Source: Pseudomonas agarici (lineage in GTDB: Bacteria; Pseudomonadota; Gammaproteobacteria; Pseudomonadales; Pseudomonadaceae). From it: DNA of 64,000 bases. Positions 8,998-18,440 of the stretch are shown here, in pieces. The position numbers and the translations under genes are program-made. The number at the start of each line of letters is the position of its first letter. Position 1 is the first letter of the stretch. The stretch covers positions 62,001 to 126,000 of the forward strand of contig NZ_FOAR01000001.1 of NCBI RefSeq assembly GCF_900109755.1, written 5' to 3'. Under the pieces are notes generated by a model. The model made no database searches. It saw only the letters and a list, made by a program, of their open reading frames with translations, and was not told the DNA's origin.

Positions 8998-9807
8998 CTA
9001 CTCGGGTTTTATCCGCTCCGATGGCCGTCGCACACCTGCAACGATCTTGTCCACCGCCTTGGTGGCCGCCACCATGCCGAAGGTCGCGGTGACCATCATC
9101 ACCGCGCCGAATCCTCCGGCACAGTCCAATTTCACACCATCGCCGACAAAACTTTTCTGCAGGCAGATGCTGCCATCGGGCTTCGGATAACGCAGTTGCT
9201 CAGCGGAAAACACACAGGGCACGCTGTAATGGCGAGTCACCGTGCGGGAGAAGCCGTAATCGCGACGCAGGGTCGAGCGTACCTTGGACGCCAACGGATC
9301 GTTGAAGGTGCGATTCAGGTCGCAGACCTGGATCAGTGTTGGATCGATCTGCCCACCGGCGCCGCCCGTGGTGATGATCTGGATCTTGCGCCGCTTGCAC
9401 CAGGCAATCAGCGCCGCCTTGGCATTGACGCTGTCGATGCAGTCGATCACGCAATCGATATCCGTCGTGATGTACTCGGCCATGGTGTCGCGGGTGACGA
9501 AATCCGTCACCGCCTGTACGCGACATTCCGGGTTGATGCCTTTGAGGCGCTCGGCCATGACCTCGACCTTGGCGCGGCCCACGGTGCTGTCAAGGGCGTG
9601 TAGCTGGCGATTGCTGTTGCTGACGCAGACATCGTCCAGGTCGAACAGGGAAATCGCCCCCACGCCACAGCGGGCAATCGCTTCCGCTGCCCAGGAGCCG
9701 ACCCCGCCCACACCGACGATGGCCACGTGCGCAGCCTTCAACCGCGCCAACCCTTCAATGCCATACAACCGGGCAACGCCGGCAAACCGTGGATCTTCTG
9801 CGCTCAT
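8998..9807 (-). CDS. tcdA: tRNA threonylcarbamoyladenosine dehydratase TcdA (CsdL)
   Basis: E1/ThiF-family ATP-dependent enzyme that dehydrates t6A37 to the cyclic form ct6A in ANN-decoding tRNAs. The protein (269 aa) has the nucleotide-binding loop GVGGVGSWAAEAIARCG, the Asp-containing LFDLDDVCVSNSNRQ stretch and the FVTRD...DIDCVIDCIDSVNAK region typical of the family. Cys-rich segments (VPCVFS, LDCAGGFG) follow. I use the ATG at 9807 (MSAEDPRFAGVARLYG), as in the family, rather than an upstream in-frame start. It is convergent with csdA-csdE, the sulfur relay that supports the reaction in E. coli. Confidence 0.93.
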   Translation of the reverse strand: MSAEDPRFAGVARLYGIEGLARLKAAHVAIVGVGGVGSWAAEAIARCGVGAISLFDLDDVCVSNSNRQLHALDSTVGRAKVEVMAERLKGINPECRVQAVTDFVTRDTMAEYITTDIDCVIDCIDSVNAKAALIAWCKRRKIQIITTGGAGGQIDPTLIQVCDLNRTFNDPLASKVRSTLRRDYGFSRTVTRHYSVPCVFSAEQLRYPKPDGSICLQKSFVGDGVKLDCAGGFGAVMMVTATFGMVAATKAVDKIVAGVRRPSERIKPE

Positions 9808-9942
9808 GACCAATAACCCGAAAAATCGGCGCGCATTATAGGGCCGTTCGAAGGCCGCAGGCACCTTCAGGCTACGAATGGCTGTCGCTTGAGTAAAAAT
9901 GACACCATCTTCACCAGAAACAAGCTACAAAGATCCAGGAAA

Positions 9943-9969
9943 GAACTTAAGCAAGCTGTCATTGCCAAA
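9943..9969 (+). promoter_or_regulatory. possible AlgU (sigma-22) promoter upstream of ndvB
   Basis: GAACTT at 9943-9948 matches the AlgU/RpoE-type -35 consensus exactly. After 16 bases CCAAA (9965-9969) resembles the TCAAA/TCTGA -10. It is 100 bases upstream of the ndvB ATG. Envelope-stress or osmotic control of a periplasmic glucan synthase would fit, but the -10 match is imperfect. The rest of the 9808-10068 gap shows nothing else clear. Confidence 0.3.
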
Positions 9970-10068
9970 GCTCAACCATCCACCACTTTGCTGTGCGCTC
10001 AGCGAATTGCAGGTGTAGGATGCGCGCCGCGCCGTTCAACGTTCTAGCTTTCGGAATCCGAAATACCT

Positions 10069-12660
10069 ATGTCATCGCGTAAATTTGGACTCAATCTGGT
10101 GGTAGTGCTGGCGATCGCCGCGCTGTTCACCGGCTTCTGGGCATTGATCAACCGTCCGGTATCGGCCCCCAACTGGCCTGAACACATTTCCGGCTTCTCC
10201 TACTCACCGTTCCAGCAGGGCCAGTTCCCGCAGAAAGACCAGTTTCCGACCGACGATGATATGCGTCGCGACCTGGAAATCATCAGCAAGCTGACCGACA
10301 ACATCCGTACCTACTCGGTCGACGGCACGCTGCAGGATATTCCCAAACTGGCTGAGGAGTTCGGCCTGCGAGTGACCCTGGGTATCTGGATCAGTCCGGA
10401 CCAGGAGCGTAACGAACGGGAAATCAGCCGTGCCATCGAACTGGCCAATACCTCGCGCAGCGTGGTTCGCGTGGTGGTGGGTAACGAGGCGATTTTCCGC
10501 GAGGAAATTACCGCCAAGGAACTGGGTGTGCTGCTCGACCGCGTGCGTGCAGCTGTCAAAGTGCCGGTCACCACCTCCGAGCAATGGCACATCTGGGAAC
10601 ACAATCCGGAACTGGTCAAGCATGTCGACCTGGTCGCCGCGCATATCCTACCGTACTGGGAATTCATCCCGATGGAGAAGTCCGGCCAGTACGTGCTGGA
10701 CCGCGCCCGCGAACTCAAGCGCCTGTTCCCGAAGAAGCCCTTGCTGCTGTCGGAAGTCGGCTGGCCGAGCAACGGCCGGATGCGCGGCGGCGCCGATGCC
10801 ACCCAAGCCGACCAAGCGATCTACCTGCGCACGCTGGTGAACAAACTTAACCGCCAGGGCTTCAACTACTTCGTGATCGAGGCTTTCGACCAGCCCTGGA
10901 AAGCCAGCGACGAAGGCTCCGTGGGCGCTTATTGGGGCGTGTACAACGCGGCCCGCCAGCAGAAATTCAACTTCGAAGGCCCGGTAGTCGCCATCCCGCA
11001 ATGGCGCCTACTGGCTATTGGCTCGGTGGTGCTGGCGATGCTGTCCCTGGCCACGCTCCTGATCGACGGCTCCGCCCTGCGCCAGCGTGGCCGGACTTTC
11101 CTGACCTTCATCGCGTTCCTCTGCGGTTCGGTGCTGGTATGGATCGGCTATGACTACAGCCAGCAATACAGTACCTGGTTCAGCCTGACGGTAGGTTTGC
11201 TGCTGGCTCTCGGCGCACTGGGGGTATTTATCGTGCTACTGACCGAGGCTCACGAACTGGCTGAGACGGTCTGGACCCGCAAGCGTCGGCGCGAATTCCC
11301 ACCGGTGGAGGGTGATTCACACTACCGCCCGAAAGTCTCGATCCATGTACCGTGTTACAACGAGCCGCCAGAGATGGTCAAGCAAACCCTCGACGCCCTG
11401 GCGGCCCTCGATTATCCGGACTACGAAGTCCTGATCATCGACAATAACACCAAGGATCCGGCGGTCTGGGAGCCGGTGCAGGCCTATTGCGAAACCCTGG
11501 GCCCACGCTTTCGCTTCTTCCACGTCGCACCGCTGGCCGGTTTCAAAGGGGGGGCGCTGAACTACCTGATCCCGCATACCGCCAAAGATGCCAAGGTGAT
11601 CGCGGTGATCGATTCGGACTACTGCGTCGACCGCAACTGGCTCAAACATATGGTGCCGCACTTCGCCGATCCGAAGATCGCCATCGTGCAATCGCCACAG
11701 GACTACCGCGACCAGAGCGAAAGCACCTTCAAAAAGCTCTGCTACTCGGAGTACAAGGGTTTCTTCCATATCGGCATGGTCACGCGCAACGACCGGGACG
11801 CCATCATCCAACACGGCACCATGACCATGACCCGGCGCTCGGTGCTCGAAGAGCTGGGTTGGGCCGACTGGTGCATCTGCGAAGATGCCGAACTGGGCTT
11901 GCGGGTATTCGAGAAAGGCCTGTCGGCAGCCTATCATCACGAAAGCTATGGCAAGGGGCTGATGCCGGATACCTTTATCGACTTCAAGAAACAGCGTTTC
12001 CGCTGGGCCTACGGAGCGATCCAGATCATCAAGCGACACACCGCCAGCCTGCTGCGCGGCAAGGACACCGAGCTGACCCGTGGCCAGCGCTACCACTTCC
12101 TCGCGGGTTGGTTGCCGTGGGTCGCCGATGGTATGAACATCTTCTTCACCGTCGGTGCTCTGCTTTGGTCGGCGGCGATGATCATCGTGCCGCAGCGGGT
12201 CGATCCGCCACTACTGATTTTCGCAATCCCACCGTTGGCGCTGTTCGTGTTCAAGGTCGCCAAAATCCTGTTCCTCTACCGCCGCGCGGTCGGAGTCAAC
12301 ATGAAGGATGCCTTTGCCGCCGCACTCGCCGGCCTGGCGTTGTCGCACACCATTGCCAAGGCCGTGCTGTACGGTTTCTTCACCAGCAGCATTCCGTTCT
12401 TCCGCACGCCGAAGAACGCCGACAATCACGGCCTGTGGGTGGCGATCTCGGAAGCTCGGGAAGAGTTGTTTATCATGCTGCTGCTATGGGGGGCGGCACT
12501 GGGGATCTTCCTGGTACAAGGCCTGCCAAGCAACGACATACGTTTCTGGGTGACCATGTTGCTGGTGCAGTCGCTGCCGTATCTGGCCGCCCTGGTCATG
12601 GCCTTTGTTTCTTCGCGGCCCAAACCAATCGGGGCGCCGGAACAACTGCCTGTAGCGTAG
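10069..12660 (+). CDS. ndvB: cyclic/periplasmic beta-(1,3)-glucan synthase, GH17-GT2 fusion (NdvB-like)
   Basis: An 863 aa inner-membrane enzyme matching the Pseudomonas NdvB type. After an N-terminal membrane segment (about 7-27) comes a GH17-like periplasmic transglucosylase domain with the acid Glu at about 140 ([10 protein letters not shown]) and the nucleophile Glu at about 229 ([10 protein letters not shown]). Three membrane helices (about 310-400) lead to a cytosolic family 2 glycosyltransferase. This has [18 protein letters not shown] (Asp at about 515/517), [11 protein letters not shown] and [10 protein letters not shown] (QxxRW type, about 640). C-terminal helices follow. In P. aeruginosa ndvB makes periplasmic glucans linked to biofilm antibiotic tolerance, and it neighbours dapE there as well as I recall. 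A terminator follows. Confidence 0.88.
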   Translation: MSSRKFGLNLVVVLAIAALFTGFWALINRPVSAPNWPEHISGFSYSPFQQGQFPQKDQFPTDDDMRRDLEIISKLTDNIRTYSVDGTLQDIPKLAEEFGLRVTLGIWISPDQERNEREISRAIELANTSRSVVRVVVGNEAIFREEITAKELGVLLDRVRAAVKVPVTTSEQWHIWEHNPELVKHVDLVAAHILPYWEFIPMEKSGQYVLDRARELKRLFPKKPLLLSEVGWPSNGRMRGGADATQADQAIYLRTLVNKLNRQGFNYFVIEAFDQPWKASDEGSVGAYWGVYNAARQQKFNFEGPVVAIPQWRLLAIGSVVLAMLSLATLLIDGSALRQRGRTFLTFIAFLCGSVLVWIGYDYSQQYSTWFSLTVGLLLALGALGVFIVLLTEAHELAETVWTRKRRREFPPVEGDSHYRPKVSIHVPCYNEPPEMVKQTLDALAALDYPDYEVLIIDNNTKDPAVWEPVQAYCETLGPRFRFFHVAPLAGFKGGALNYLIPHTAKDAKVIAVIDSDYCVDRNWLKHMVPHFADPKIAIVQSPQDYRDQSESTFKKLCYSEYKGFFHIGMVTRNDRDAIIQHGTMTMTRRSVLEELGWADWCICEDAELGLRVFEKGLSAAYHHESYGKGLMPDTFIDFKKQRFRWAYGAIQIIKRHTASLLRGKDTELTRGQRYHFLAGWLPWVADGMNIFFTVGALLWSAAMIIVPQRVDPPLLIFAIPPLALFVFKVAKILFLYRRAVGVNMKDAFAAALAGLALSHTIAKAVLYGFFTSSIPFFRTPKNADNHGLWVAISEAREELFIMLLLWGAALGIFLVQGLPSNDIRFWVTMLLVQSLPYLAALVMAFVSSRPKPIGAPEQLPVA

Positions 12661-12661
12661 C

Positions 12662-12698
12662 GCGCTGGCGCGCAAAAGCGTCGCGGCGACGCCAGCGC
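12662..12698 (+). repeat. inverted repeat after ndvB
   Basis: A perfect 9-base inverted repeat, GCGCTGGCG (12662-12670) and CGCCAGCGC (12690-12698), encloses a second GC-rich stem. It starts two bases after the ndvB stop. It probably folds in the mRNA just before the rho-independent terminator at 12713. Confidence 0.5.
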
Positions 12699-12712
12699 CC
12701 CACAAATGCACT

Positions 12713-12738
12713 AAACGGCGGCCTCTGGTCGCCGTTTT
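12713..12738 (+). terminator. rho-independent terminator of ndvB
   Basis: AAACGGCG (12713-12720) pairs with CGCCGTTT (12730-12737) around a 9-base loop and is followed by TTTTGCTTT. It ends the ndvB transcript 53 bases after its stop and leaves dapE to its own promoter in the 12739-12842 gap. Confidence 0.75.
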
Positions 12739-12842
12739 GCTTTAAGATATCCGCCATTTTCCACGCCTTGGTCGAGCACGGTTCCACGGCCAAACCAACA
12801 TACCGTGGACTGAGCCTGTCTTTCATGTTTTCGGAGTTTCCC

Positions 12843-13994
12843 ATGACGGCCCACGCCGACCTTTCGCCCACCCTGCAACTTGCCTGTGATCTGATCCGTC
12901 GCCCGTCGGTGACCCCCGTCGACGCCGACTGCCAGAAGCTGATGATGCAGCGCCTGGGTGATGCCGGTTTCAAGCTGGAGCCGATGCGAATTGAAGATGT
13001 GGATAACTTCTGGGCCAGCCATGGCCGCCACGAAGGTCCAGTGCTGTGCTTCGCCGGTCATACCGACGTGGTCCCGACCGGCCCGCTCCAGGCCTGGCAA
13101 AACGATCCCTTCGATGCCGTGATCGACGAACACGGTATGCTCTGCGGACGCGGCGCCGCCGACATGAAGGGCAGCCTGGCGGCGATGCTGGTGGCGGCCG
13201 AGCGGTTTGTCGCCGACTACCCGGACCACAAGGGCTCGGTGGCCTTCCTGATCACCAGCGATGAAGAAGGTCCGGCCCATCATGGCACCAAAGCCGTGAT
13301 CGAACGTCTGGCCGCCCGCCAGGAGCGCCTGGACTGGTGCATCGTCGGCGAGCCATCGAGCACCTCGCTGGTGGGCGACGTGGTCAAGAACGGTCGCCGT
13401 GGCTCTCTCGGCGCCAAGCTCAGTGTACGGGGCGTGCAAGGCCACGTGGCCTACCCGCACCTGGCGAAAAACCCAATCCATCTGGCCGCCGCGGCTCTGG
13501 CCGAATTGGCCGCCGAGCACTGGGACGAAGGCAATGCGTTTTTCCCGCCAACCAGCTTCCAGATTTCCAACCTCAACTCGGGCACCGGCGCGACCAACGT
13601 GATCCCCGGCGAGCTGACCGCGCTGTTCAACTTCCGCTTCTCCACCGAGTCGACCGTCGAGGGCCTGCAGCAGCGGGTCGCGGCGATCCTCGACAAGCAC
13701 CAACTGGACTGGCACGTGGACTGGGCGCTGTCCGGCCTGCCGTTCCTCACCGAACCAGGCGCACTGCTCGATGCGGTGTCGGCCAGCATCAAGGCGATCA
13801 CTGGCCGCGAGACCCAGGCCTCCACCAGCGGCGGCACCTCTGATGGACGCTTTATTGCCACCCTCGGCACCCAGGTGGTGGAACTGGGCCCGGTCAACGC
13901 GACCATTCATCAGGTCAACGAGCGGGTCCTGGCCAGCGATCTCGATGTACTGACCGAAATCTACTACCAGACTCTGATCAAGTTGCTCGCCTGA
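12843..13994 (+). CDS. dapE: succinyl-diaminopimelate desuccinylase
   Basis: Zinc-dependent M20-family hydrolase that releases succinate to give LL-diaminopimelate. The 383 aa protein shows the two-metal ligands in order: [37 protein letters not shown] and GEPSSTS, then the C-terminal [11 protein letters not shown] and [11 protein letters not shown] region. The reading frame is open for a further 452 codons upstream, but that is overlap with ndvB in another frame. The ATG at 12843 ([13 protein letters not shown]) is the family start. Its stop overlaps the rlmA ATG by one base, so the pair is translationally coupled. Confidence 0.96.
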   Translation: MTAHADLSPTLQLACDLIRRPSVTPVDADCQKLMMQRLGDAGFKLEPMRIEDVDNFWASHGRHEGPVLCFAGHTDVVPTGPLQAWQNDPFDAVIDEHGMLCGRGAADMKGSLAAMLVAAERFVADYPDHKGSVAFLITSDEEGPAHHGTKAVIERLAARQERLDWCIVGEPSSTSLVGDVVKNGRRGSLGAKLSVRGVQGHVAYPHLAKNPIHLAAAALAELAAEHWDEGNAFFPPTSFQISNLNSGTGATNVIPGELTALFNFRFSTESTVEGLQQRVAAILDKHQLDWHVDWALSGLPFLTEPGALLDAVSASIKAITGRETQASTSGGTSDGRFIATLGTQVVELGPVNATIHQVNERVLASDLDVLTEIYYQTLIKLLA

Positions 13995-14803
13995 TGCTCA
14001 CCTGCCCTCTCTGCGGCGCACCGCTGAGTGCAGTCGACAACGGTGTCGCCTGTCCGGCAGGACACCGTTTCGACCGCGCCCGCCAGGGTTACCTGAACCT
14101 GCTGCCGGTGCAGCACAAGAACAGCCGCGAGCCAGGTGACAACCAAGCAATGGTCGAGGCCCGGCGAGACTTCCTCAATGCTGGGCATTACGCCCCGGTG
14201 GCCAGGCGCCTGGCCGAGCTGGCCGCCGAACGCAACCCAGGGCGCTGGGTCGATATCGGCTGTGGCGAGGGTTACTACACCGCGCAGCTCGCCGAGGCGC
14301 TGCCCGCCGCCGACGGTTATGCCCTGGACATCTCCCGTGAAGCGGTGAAGCGCGCCTGCCGGCGCAATCGGCAATTGACCTGGTTGATCGCCAGCATGGC
14401 GCGTATTCCGCTGGCCACCGCCAGTTGCCAGTTTCTTGCCAGCGTCTTCAGCCCCCTGGACTGGCAGGAAGCCAGGCGCCTGCTCAGCCCCGGCGGCGGC
14501 CTGATGAAGGTCGGACCGACCAGTGGTCACCTGATGGAGCTGCGCGAACGGCTCTACGAGGAGGTGCGTGAATACACCGACGACAAGCACCTGGCGCTGG
14601 TACCGGAAGGCATGACGCTGCAACACAGCGAAGTGTTGGAGTTCAAGCTGAGCCTGACCAGTACCCAGGATCGCGCCAACTTGCTGGCGATGACTCCGCA
14701 CGGCTGGCGCGCCAGCGCCGAGCGGCGCGCCCTGGTGATCGAACAGGCCGAGCCATTCGAAGTCAGTGTGTCGATGCGCTACGATTACTTCGTTGTGCCC
14801 TAA
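13994..14803 (+). CDS. rlmA: 23S rRNA (guanine-N1)-methyltransferase RlmA
   Basis: SAM-dependent methyltransferase for G745-type guanine of 23S rRNA (269 aa). The N-terminal zinc ribbon is [11 protein letters not shown]...CPAGHRFDRA with paired Cys/His ligands, followed by the RQGYLNLLP stretch found in all RlmA proteins. The SAM-binding motif I is VDIGCGEGYYTAQLAE at about residues 82-97. Start and stop overlap with dapE (TGATG). The Zn-ribbon plus methyltransferase order makes the assignment firm at family level; the exact base is by family. Confidence 0.9.
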   Translation: MLTCPLCGAPLSAVDNGVACPAGHRFDRARQGYLNLLPVQHKNSREPGDNQAMVEARRDFLNAGHYAPVARRLAELAAERNPGRWVDIGCGEGYYTAQLAEALPAADGYALDISREAVKRACRRNRQLTWLIASMARIPLATASCQFLASVFSPLDWQEARRLLSPGGGLMKVGPTSGHLMELRERLYEEVREYTDDKHLALVPEGMTLQHSEVLEFKLSLTSTQDRANLLAMTPHGWRASAERRALVIEQAEPFEVSVSMRYDYFVVP

Positions 14804-14887
14804 CCCTACAACCTGCTTCGCCAGCTCCGGTTGGCGATCGACCGAATCCGCGAATGGATTTTTTCAGTGGCCGCAACGAGGATATCC

Positions 14888-15265
14888 ATGCGCCAGCCCG
14901 ATATCGAGATTTATCTGAAAGACGCTGACGTCGACCACAAAGCCATTGCCATCTGGCTCGGCGAAGCCCTTGGTCCATGTACCGAATGGAGCCAGAAGGG
15001 TCAGACCTGGAAGTGCCAGGCAGGAGGCGTGCCGGTAACCTGGTTGCCCAAGGCCGTGGGCAAGTGGAACAGCCTGTACCTGGAAAGTGATCAGACGCCG
15101 TGGGACGACGACATTGCCTGCGCCCGCGCCGCCTTTGCCGCGCTGAACATCGAAGTGCGCTGCGCGCCGGGGAGCTGGGTCGAGGAAGAAGGCGAGGAAA
15201 GCGCCGATCGCTGGATCCGCGTCAGCACCGATGGCGAAGAAGAGATCACCTGGCGTACCGTGTAA
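14888..15265 (+). CDS. conserved hypothetical protein, acidic
   Basis: A 125 aa protein that I cannot assign to a function. It starts at the ATG at 14888 with GAGGAT upstream, opening MRQPDIEIYLKDADVD. It is rich in Trp and acidic residues, with EEEGEES near the C-terminus. There is no signal peptide or membrane helix, so it is probably cytosolic. It lies 84 bases after rlmA on the same strand and is convergent with the cold-shock gene. Composition and codon use match the neighbours. Confidence 0.75.
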   Translation: MRQPDIEIYLKDADVDHKAIAIWLGEALGPCTEWSQKGQTWKCQAGGVPVTWLPKAVGKWNSLYLESDQTPWDDDIACARAAFAALNIEVRCAPGSWVEEEGEESADRWIRVSTDGEEEITWRTV

Positions 15266-15295
15266 CCGCCGCAAGCCGGGCTTGCATGGATCCTC

Positions 15296-15322
15296 TGTGG
15301 CGAGCGGCCAGCCCTCGCCACA
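15296..15322 (+). repeat. REP-like palindrome
   Basis: TGTGGCGAG (15296-15304) and CTCGCCACA (15314-15322) flank CGGCCAGCC. The same arms and a similar centre (CGGGCCAGCT) occur at 8959-8986. It sits between the convergent hypothetical gene and the cold-shock gene, again at a convergent junction. Confidence 0.65.
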
Positions 15323-15351
15323 ATATCTCCTGTCAGCAACGTCACACGGTA

Positions 15352-15561
15352 TTACAGCCCGACCACGTCCTCAGCCTGCCAGCCCTTGTGGCCTTCCACC
15401 AGCGCGTACTCGACCTGCTGCCCATCGGCGAGGGAACGATGACCTTCACCACGAATCGCGCGGTAATGCACAAACACGTCCGTGCCGTCTTCGCGTTGGA
15501 TGAAGCCGTAGCCCTTGGCATCGTTGAACCACTTCACACTGCCTGTCTCGCGAGTTGCCAT
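15352..15561 (-). CDS. cold-shock domain protein (CspA family)
   Basis: A 69 aa single cold-shock domain that binds single-stranded nucleic acid. The RNP1 motif is KGYGFIQRE and the RNP2-like motif is DVFVHYRAI, and the protein opens [20 protein letters not shown]. The ATG complement is 15559-15561. A good promoter about 115 bases upstream predicts a long 5' leader, as in cold-inducible csp mRNAs. Whether it is cold-induced or constitutive cannot be told from the sequence. Confidence 0.93.
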   Translation of the reverse strand: MATRETGSVKWFNDAKGYGFIQREDGTDVFVHYRAIRGEGHRSLADGQQVEYALVEGHKGWQAEDVVGL

Positions 15562-15677
15562 GAATCCGTACTCCGTCTTTTTATTATCGAATGAACCCCG
15601 CTCGTAGGGTTCTCCAAGCCTGATCGCCAGAGCTTCACGTGACGCGCATGGGTCATACCGCTCATGGCGAACCTGGG

Positions 15678-15705
15678 AGTATAAGACAGCTCGAAAAACT
15701 CTCAA
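15678..15705 (-). promoter_or_regulatory. promoter of the cold-shock gene with long leader
   Basis: On the minus strand TTGAGA (complement 15700-15705) and TATACT (complement 15678-15683) are separated by 16 bases, a good sigma-70 match. Transcription would start near 15671, giving about 110 nt of untranslated leader before the ATG at 15561. The divergent plsB starts at 15819, so its promoter must lie in the remaining 15706-15818. Confidence 0.6.
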
Positions 15706-15818
15706 TCAATATTACTTCGTCGCCTTTTTGCCGATTTTCGGCAGATACGGCACACTACCAACCCCGAGCGAACACTCGGTCTATTTCTCCTGAAGCAGCC
15801 ACCTTAAGCAGAAGCCGT

Positions 15819-18317
15819 ATGACCCGCTCCCCGCTCCGCCGTCTTGCGTTTGGCACCTTGCGCCGCCTGCTGTATCTGTGGGTGCGCTCGGAGACGATCA
15901 ATCAGTCGGCCCTGACGCTCAACCTCGACCGTAGTCGCCCAGTGTTCTACGTTCTGCAATCGCCGTCGCTGAGCGATCTGGCCGTGGTCGACCACGAATG
16001 CACCCGGGCCAGCCTGCCACGCCCGGTGCTGCCGGTATCGGTAGGGTCGTTGATGGAGCCGGCGGCATTTTTCTACCTGACCCCGGATCCGGACTGGCTG
16101 GGCCGCCAGGACAAGCGCGGCGCACCGCCGACCCTGACCCGCCTGGTCGATGCCTTGAGCCAACACGCCGCCGAAGATACCCTGATCATCCCAGTCAGCG
16201 TGTTCTGGGGACAGTCGCCAGACAGCGAATCGAGCCCGTGGAAACTGCTGTTCGCCGATAGCTGGGCAGTCACCGGGCGCCTGCGCCGGCTGCTGAGCAT
16301 CCTGATTCTCGGGCGCAAGACCCGCGTGCAGTTCTCCGCGCCGATCCACCTGCGCGACCTGGTGGAACACAACAAGGGTTTGGAGCGCACGGTGCGCATG
16401 GCCCAGCGCATCCTGCGGGTGCACTTTCGCCACCTCAAGACCGCCGTCATCGGTCCCGACCTGTCCCACCGACGCAATCTGGTCAAAGGCCTGGTCAACG
16501 AGCCGTTGGTACGCCAGGCGATCCTCGAACAGGCCCAGCGTGAGAACATCTCCACGCAAAAGGCCAAGGCCCAGGCCCTGCGTTACGGCAACGAGATCGC
16601 CTCGGACTACACCTACACCGCGATCCGCTTCCTCGAAGTGGTGCTGAGCTGGTTCTGGAACAAGATCTATGACGGCATCAAGGTCAACCACATCGAAGGC
16701 GTACAAGCCGTGGCCCCTGGTCACGAGGTGATCTATGTGCCCTGCCATCGCAGCCACATCGACTATCTGTTGCTGTCCTACCTGCTGTTTCGCAACGGCC
16801 TGACCCCGCCGCACATCGCTGCCGGGATCAATCTCAACATGCCGGTGATCGGCAGCCTGCTGCGTCGTGGCGGTGCGTTCTTCATGCGCCGCACGTTCAA
16901 GGGCAATCCGCTTTACACCTCGGTGTTCAATGAATACCTGCATACCCTGTTCACCAAGGGTTTTCCGGTGGAGTACTTCGTCGAGGGCGGGCGCTCGCGC
17001 ACCGGGCGCATGCTACAACCGAAGACCGGGATGCTGGCCATCACCCTGCGCAGCTTCCTGCGCTCCTCGCACACACCGATTGTCTTCGTTCCGGTCTACA
17101 TCGGCTACGAGCGGGTACTGGAAGGTCGCACCTATCTCGGTGAACTGCGCGGAGCAAGCAAGAAAAAGGAATCGATCTTCGACATCTTCAAAGTCATCGG
17201 TGCCCTCAAGCAGCGCTTCGGCCAAGTGGCCGTCAACTTCGGCGAGCCGATCAAGCTCGCCGAATTCCTCGACCAGGAGCAGCCCGACTGGCGTACTCAG
17301 GCGCTGGGGCCGCAGTTCAAACCGGCGTGGTTAAATGCAACCACCCACCGCCTCGGCGAGCGTGTGGCCCGGCACCTGAACGAAGCCGCCGCGATCAACC
17401 CGGTGAACCTGGTGGCCCTGGCCCTACTGTCCACCAGCCGCCTGGCCCTGGACGACCGCGCCATGGCCAGGGTCCTCGATCTTTACCTGGCCTTGCTGCG
17501 CCGTGTGCCCTACTCGCCGCACACCACCCTGCCGCAAGGCGACGGCCAGGCGCTGATCCGGCACGTCAAGGAGATGGACCTGCTCTCCGAGCAAAGCGAT
17601 GCTCTGGGCAAAATCCTCTACCTGGACGAGCAGAATGCCGTCCTGATGACCTACTATCGCAACAACGTCCTGCATATCTTCGCCCTGCCGGCATTGCTGG
17701 CGAGTTTCTTCCAGAGCTCGTCACGCATGAGCCGTGAACTGATCCTGCGCTATACCCGGGCGTTGTACCCGTACCTGCAATCGGAACTGTTCATTCGCTG
17801 GTCCCTCGACGAACTCGACGCAGTGATCGATCAGTGGCTCGAAGCCTTTGTCGAACAGGGTCTGCTGCGCTTCGAGAACGAAGTTTACCTGCGCCCGGCA
17901 CCCAGTTCGCGGCATTTCGTACTGCTGACCCTACTGTCGAAAAGCATTGCCCAGACCCTACAGCGTTTTTACATGGCCATCTCGCTGCTGCTCAACAGCG
18001 GCCAGAGCAGCATCAGCGCCGAAGAGCTGGAGGACCTGTGTACGGTCATGGCCCAGCGCCTGTCGATCCTGCATGGGCTCAACGCGCCGGAGTTCTTCGA
18101 CAAGAGCCTGTTCCGCCACTTTATCCAGACCCTGCTCAACCTCGACGTCCTGCGCCGAGACGAGGCCGGCAAACTGAGTTATCACGAACTGCTCGGCGAG
18201 CTGGCGGAAGGCGCCGCCAAGCGCGTGTTACCCGCAGAGATCCGCTTATCGATCCGCCAGGTGGCACTGCACCGTAGCGAAGATGCAGCCGACCAACCGG
18301 CCAATCTCGGAGAATAA
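15819..18317 (+). CDS. plsB: glycerol-3-phosphate 1-O-acyltransferase
   Basis: Inner-membrane enzyme for the first acylation of glycerol-3-phosphate in phospholipid synthesis (832 aa, the usual PlsB length). The four acyltransferase blocks are visible: [13 protein letters not shown] (HxxxxD), [26 protein letters not shown] and [12 protein letters not shown]. The frame runs further upstream, but the ATG at 15819 ([18 protein letters not shown]) is the family start. It is divergent from the cold-shock gene. Confidence 0.96.
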   Translation: MTRSPLRRLAFGTLRRLLYLWVRSETINQSALTLNLDRSRPVFYVLQSPSLSDLAVVDHECTRASLPRPVLPVSVGSLMEPAAFFYLTPDPDWLGRQDKRGAPPTLTRLVDALSQHAAEDTLIIPVSVFWGQSPDSESSPWKLLFADSWAVTGRLRRLLSILILGRKTRVQFSAPIHLRDLVEHNKGLERTVRMAQRILRVHFRHLKTAVIGPDLSHRRNLVKGLVNEPLVRQAILEQAQRENISTQKAKAQALRYGNEIASDYTYTAIRFLEVVLSWFWNKIYDGIKVNHIEGVQAVAPGHEVIYVPCHRSHIDYLLLSYLLFRNGLTPPHIAAGINLNMPVIGSLLRRGGAFFMRRTFKGNPLYTSVFNEYLHTLFTKGFPVEYFVEGGRSRTGRMLQPKTGMLAITLRSFLRSSHTPIVFVPVYIGYERVLEGRTYLGELRGASKKKESIFDIFKVIGALKQRFGQVAVNFGEPIKLAEFLDQEQPDWRTQALGPQFKPAWLNATTHRLGERVARHLNEAAAINPVNLVALALLSTSRLALDDRAMARVLDLYLALLRRVPYSPHTTLPQGDGQALIRHVKEMDLLSEQSDALGKILYLDEQNAVLMTYYRNNVLHIFALPALLASFFQSSSRMSRELILRYTRALYPYLQSELFIRWSLDELDAVIDQWLEAFVEQGLLRFENEVYLRPAPSSRHFVLLTLLSKSIAQTLQRFYMAISLLLNSGQSSISAEELEDLCTVMAQRLSILHGLNAPEFFDKSLFRHFIQTLLNLDVLRRDEAGKLSYHELLGELAEGAAKRVLPAEIRLSIRQVALHRSEDAADQPANLGE

Positions 18318-18440
18318 GCAGACCTCACGTCAGACAATTCAGCAAAGAAACACGGATGTTTCCTTATTGATTTTTACCCACGCACAGTCGTATAGACTGA
18401 ACCCTGCGTTGCTTTTGACGCGTTCGATAAGGATATCGAG

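Noticed and set aside
11487..12842. 452 open codons in frame upstream of dapE, suggesting a fusion
   Set aside because: They overlap ndvB in another frame, have arginine-rich low-complexity composition, and family DapE starts at the ATG at 12843. A terminator also lies inside the stretch at 12713.
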